DNA of 13,620 nucleotides from DASUZD01 sp036377055 (GTDB lineage: Bacteria > Actinomycetota > Thermoleophilia > Gaiellales > Gaiellaceae), in assembly GCA_036377055.1 (NCBI GenBank), contig DASUZD010000144.1, forward strand, positions 1 to 13,620, written 5' to 3'. Shown here piece after piece: positions 12,224 to 13,620 of the stretch. The translations under genes and the position numbers were made by a program. Within the stretch, counting starts at the first letter, position 1. Every line of letters begins with the position of its first letter. The notes beneath the pieces were generated by a model that was not told the origin of the DNA, made no database searches, and saw nothing but the letters and a program-made list of their open reading frames with translations.

Positions 12224-12260
12224 CCACCGGTTGCAACCACGGGGCTCCATAAAGGCTCCA
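12224..12260 (-). repeat. 37-bp inverted repeat, right copy
   Basis: Reverse-complement partner of 11787-11823, with two mismatches. It forms the outer end of module 2, including one complete GCTCCAT box, most of the second, and the last TTGC unit. The pair brackets 474 bp containing the VOC remnant and the tRNA-like core. Confidence 0.75.
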
Positions 12261-12261
12261 T

Positions 12262-12408
12262 CCTTTGTTTTCGACGTCGGCAACATCGCAAGTCACGAGC
12301 CGCTGAAGGGCTGCATCGGTCCTCGCTGCTCATCCTTCGAGCCAGTGAGCGTGCTCCGAGGCGGCGGCGGTTCGCATCCGCCACTGCACAGTTGGTGTGG
12401 CTAGGCCG
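12262..12408. other. Intergenic spacer, no feature recognised
   Basis: Between the outer GCTCCAT box of module 2 and the stop codon of the LuxR-type gene. I see no credible ORF, strong hairpin or tRNA. If the modules mark an island, this is the first host-side sequence on the right. Confidence 0.3.
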
Positions 12409-13620
12409 CTACAGCGACGGAGCGGCGGGGTCGCCGGGAAGGACTCGCTCGAGCTCGGCGCGGGAGCTGATGCCGAGCTTGAGGAACACCTTGCGCAAGT
12501 GGTACTGGACCGTACGAGGGCTAATGAATAGGTGGGCGCCGATCTCGGGATTCGTCAGTCCGTCGCGCGCGAGCCGAGCGATCTGAGCCTCTTGGGCGCT
12601 CAGGTCGCCGCGGGTCTCGACGCGGCGTTTGCGGACGGTCTCGCCCGTGGCGAGAAGCTCACGGCCGGCCCTGTCGGCGAACGCTTCGACGCCCATCGTC
12701 GACAGCATCTCGTGGGCTGTGCGCAGCTGCTTGCGGGCGTCGACGCGCCTGTGTTCGCGTCGTAGCCACTCGCCGTAGAGCAGGTGCGTGCGGGCGAGCT
12801 CGATGCGGAGGCGGGTTCGGCCGAGGCGCTCGAGCGCTTCACGGTAGAGCGCCTCTGCGGCTCCGCCTTCGCTCGATAGCGCGCGAACGCGGGCTTCGAT
12901 GCCGCGCGCCCACTCCGTCGGTGTCACGCGAGCGCGTTCGGTCAGCCACTCGAGCGCGGTGTTCAGCAGTGCCGCGTCGCCCGTTCGCGACGCTGCCTCG
13001 GCGAGCTCCGGCACGACCAGGGACCCGAACCCCAGATCATCGCGCTCGAACGCTCGCCAAGCGGCCTCACGTGCTGCCTCGTATCGACCGAGGGCGTTGC
13101 TGAGCACCGACTCGAGGTGTGTCAGGCTGGTGACGAATCGGCCCATCCCGCGTGCGCTCGCCTCGTGCCGCGTGGCCTCGAGCAGCTCCGTCGCCTTCGC
13201 CTCCTCGCCGCGCCAGACCGCGACCAACACGTCGTTGTACCGAACCGGCTGGTTGCCGGTCGCCGCGGCGACCAGGCGATCCTCGTCGAAGAGGAGCTCC
13301 GCTGTCGCCAACTCCCCGGAACCAGCGAGGGTTCCACCGAGAAAGTTGAGCGCGAGGCGCAACTGGACGAGCGCGCCCGCATCGCGCGCGACCGCTAGCT
13401 GGCGTGTGGCCAGGGTGTGCATGGCGTCGGCGTCCCACAGCTCGATAGCAATCGCCTGAGTTGCCCTGGAGGCGGCGAGCCAGAGCGAGCGGCCGACCTC
13501 GTCGCTGCCCATGTCCTGCGCGAGGAGCAGTTCGAGCGCACGAGTCAAAAGGGGCGCGGCCGCCTCGTAGCCCTCCGTTAGGCGGATCGCGAGCGCGTCG
13601 AGTACGACGTCCACCGCGCG
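12409..13620 (-). CDS. LuxR-family (LAL-like) transcriptional regulator, C-terminal part (cut by window edge)
   Basis: Open from the stop at 12409 to the end of the window, about 403 codons; the N-terminus lies outside. Seen: about 330 residues of helical repeats of TPR/MalT type (for example RLALNFLGGTLAGSGELATAE, ALYREALERLGRTRLRIELA, GEWLRREHRRVDARKQLRTA), then a LuxR-type helix-turn-helix (LSAQEAQIARLARDGLTNPE, IGAHLFISPRTVQYHLRKVF, KLGISSRAELERVL). This is the C-terminal layout of large ATP-binding LuxR (LAL) regulators, whose AAA-type ATPase domain would be upstream. The GTG at 13614 is just an internal valine in the open frame. There is no receiver domain in the visible part. It is separated from module 2 by 147 bp with no other gene. 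Confidence 0.88.
   Translation of the reverse strand, partial: RAVDVVLDALAIRLTEGYEAAAPLLTRALELLLAQDMGSDEVGRSLWLAASRATQAIAIELWDADAMHTLATRQLAVARDAGALVQLRLALNFLGGTLAGSGELATAELLFDEDRLVAAATGNQPVRYNDVLVAVWRGEEAKATELLEATRHEASARGMGRFVTSLTHLESVLSNALGRYEAAREAAWRAFERDDLGFGSLVVPELAEAASRTGDAALLNTALEWLTERARVTPTEWARGIEARVRALSSEGGAAEALYREALERLGRTRLRIELARTHLLYGEWLRREHRRVDARKQLRTAHEMLSTMGVEAFADRAGRELLATGETVRKRRVETRGDLSAQEAQIARLARDGLTNPEIGAHLFISPRTVQYHLRKVFLKLGISSRAELERVLPGDPAAPSL

Larger units (their letters stand above)
12006..12261 (-). repeat. Attachment-site-like module, copy 2
   Basis: Collinear with the module at 1786-2043. GCTCCAT boxes at 12006 and 12018 (12-nt step) and at 12244 and 12255 (11-nt step) keep the same spacing as in copy 1. 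Between them lie the hairpin (12066-12089), the identical 48-bp core (12093-12140), GCAA at 12147, 12157 and 12167 (exact 10-nt steps), CTTGTTT, and three 10-bp units TTGCGACCGG, TTGCCACCGG, TTGCAACCAC (12211-12240). Outside the core the two copies have diverged clearly, so they are not a recent duplication. The offset between the cores is 10,217 bp in direct orientation. Confidence 0.6.

Noticed and set aside
12147..12240. CRISPR array
   Set aside because: The phased units are 10 bp long with no regular spacers, and there are no cas genes.
12001..12384. Minus-strand ORF with the same GKEGVDGSSPSEG string, ending RSMEL
   Set aside because: Translation of module 2: it runs through the terminator hairpin and GCTCCAT boxes and has no coding character.

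Overview
The window is GC-rich DNA coding densely on both strands. Its repertoire (ECF sigma factor, HisKA_3 kinases with NarL-type regulators, a LAL-like LuxR protein, PD40 propellers, HYR and barrel-type exported proteins, many GTG starts) fits a soil-type actinobacterium, perhaps of the Thermoleophilia. That placement is inferred from gene content and protein style, not from a marker gene.

Layout. Left edge: the N-terminal part of an ECF sigma factor (minus strand, runs off at base 1), divergent from an MFS efflux-type transporter, with a perfect 10-bp palindrome between them. Bases 1741-2216 have no gene. They hold a ~258-bp repeat module containing the 3' half of a tRNA-Thr(GGU)-like sequence and a hairpin terminator. 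Bases 2217-8219 form a sensory block: response regulator RR1 and kinase HK1 (minus), an orphan DctP-type solute-binding lipoprotein (plus), then kinase HK2 and a stand-alone receiver RR2 (minus). Bases 8386-11615 hold four plus-strand genes for exported proteins: a six-bladed PD40 propeller protein, a small membrane-anchored protein sharing its upstream region and N-terminal motif, an allene-oxide-cyclase/dirigent-like barrel protein, and a related protein with a C-terminal HYR domain. Bases 11616-12408 are non-coding: a possible terminator, a 37-bp inverted repeat, a 22-codon remnant of a VOC/glyoxalase gene, and a second copy of the tRNA-half module. Right edge: the C-terminal 400 residues of a LuxR-type regulator (minus, runs off the end).

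How it may work together. The two kinases are paralogues, but HK1 has lost its N box and glycine motifs while HK2 keeps them. RR1 has a DNA-binding domain and RR2 does not. A periplasmic binding protein with no permease genes lies between them. I infer a composite ligand-sensing system, possibly controlling the exported proteins to its right, whose two first promoters lie in a duplicated region with shared direct repeats.

The most unusual structure is the pair of collinear modules at 1786-2043 and 12006-12261. They lie 10.2 kb apart in the same orientation. Each has an identical 48-bp core, paired GCTCCAT boxes at both ends, 10-bp-phased repeats, and a hairpin whose two arms have changed together. 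They resemble tyrosine-recombinase attachment regions and may bound a genomic island or mark repeated integrations. No recombinase gene is in the window.
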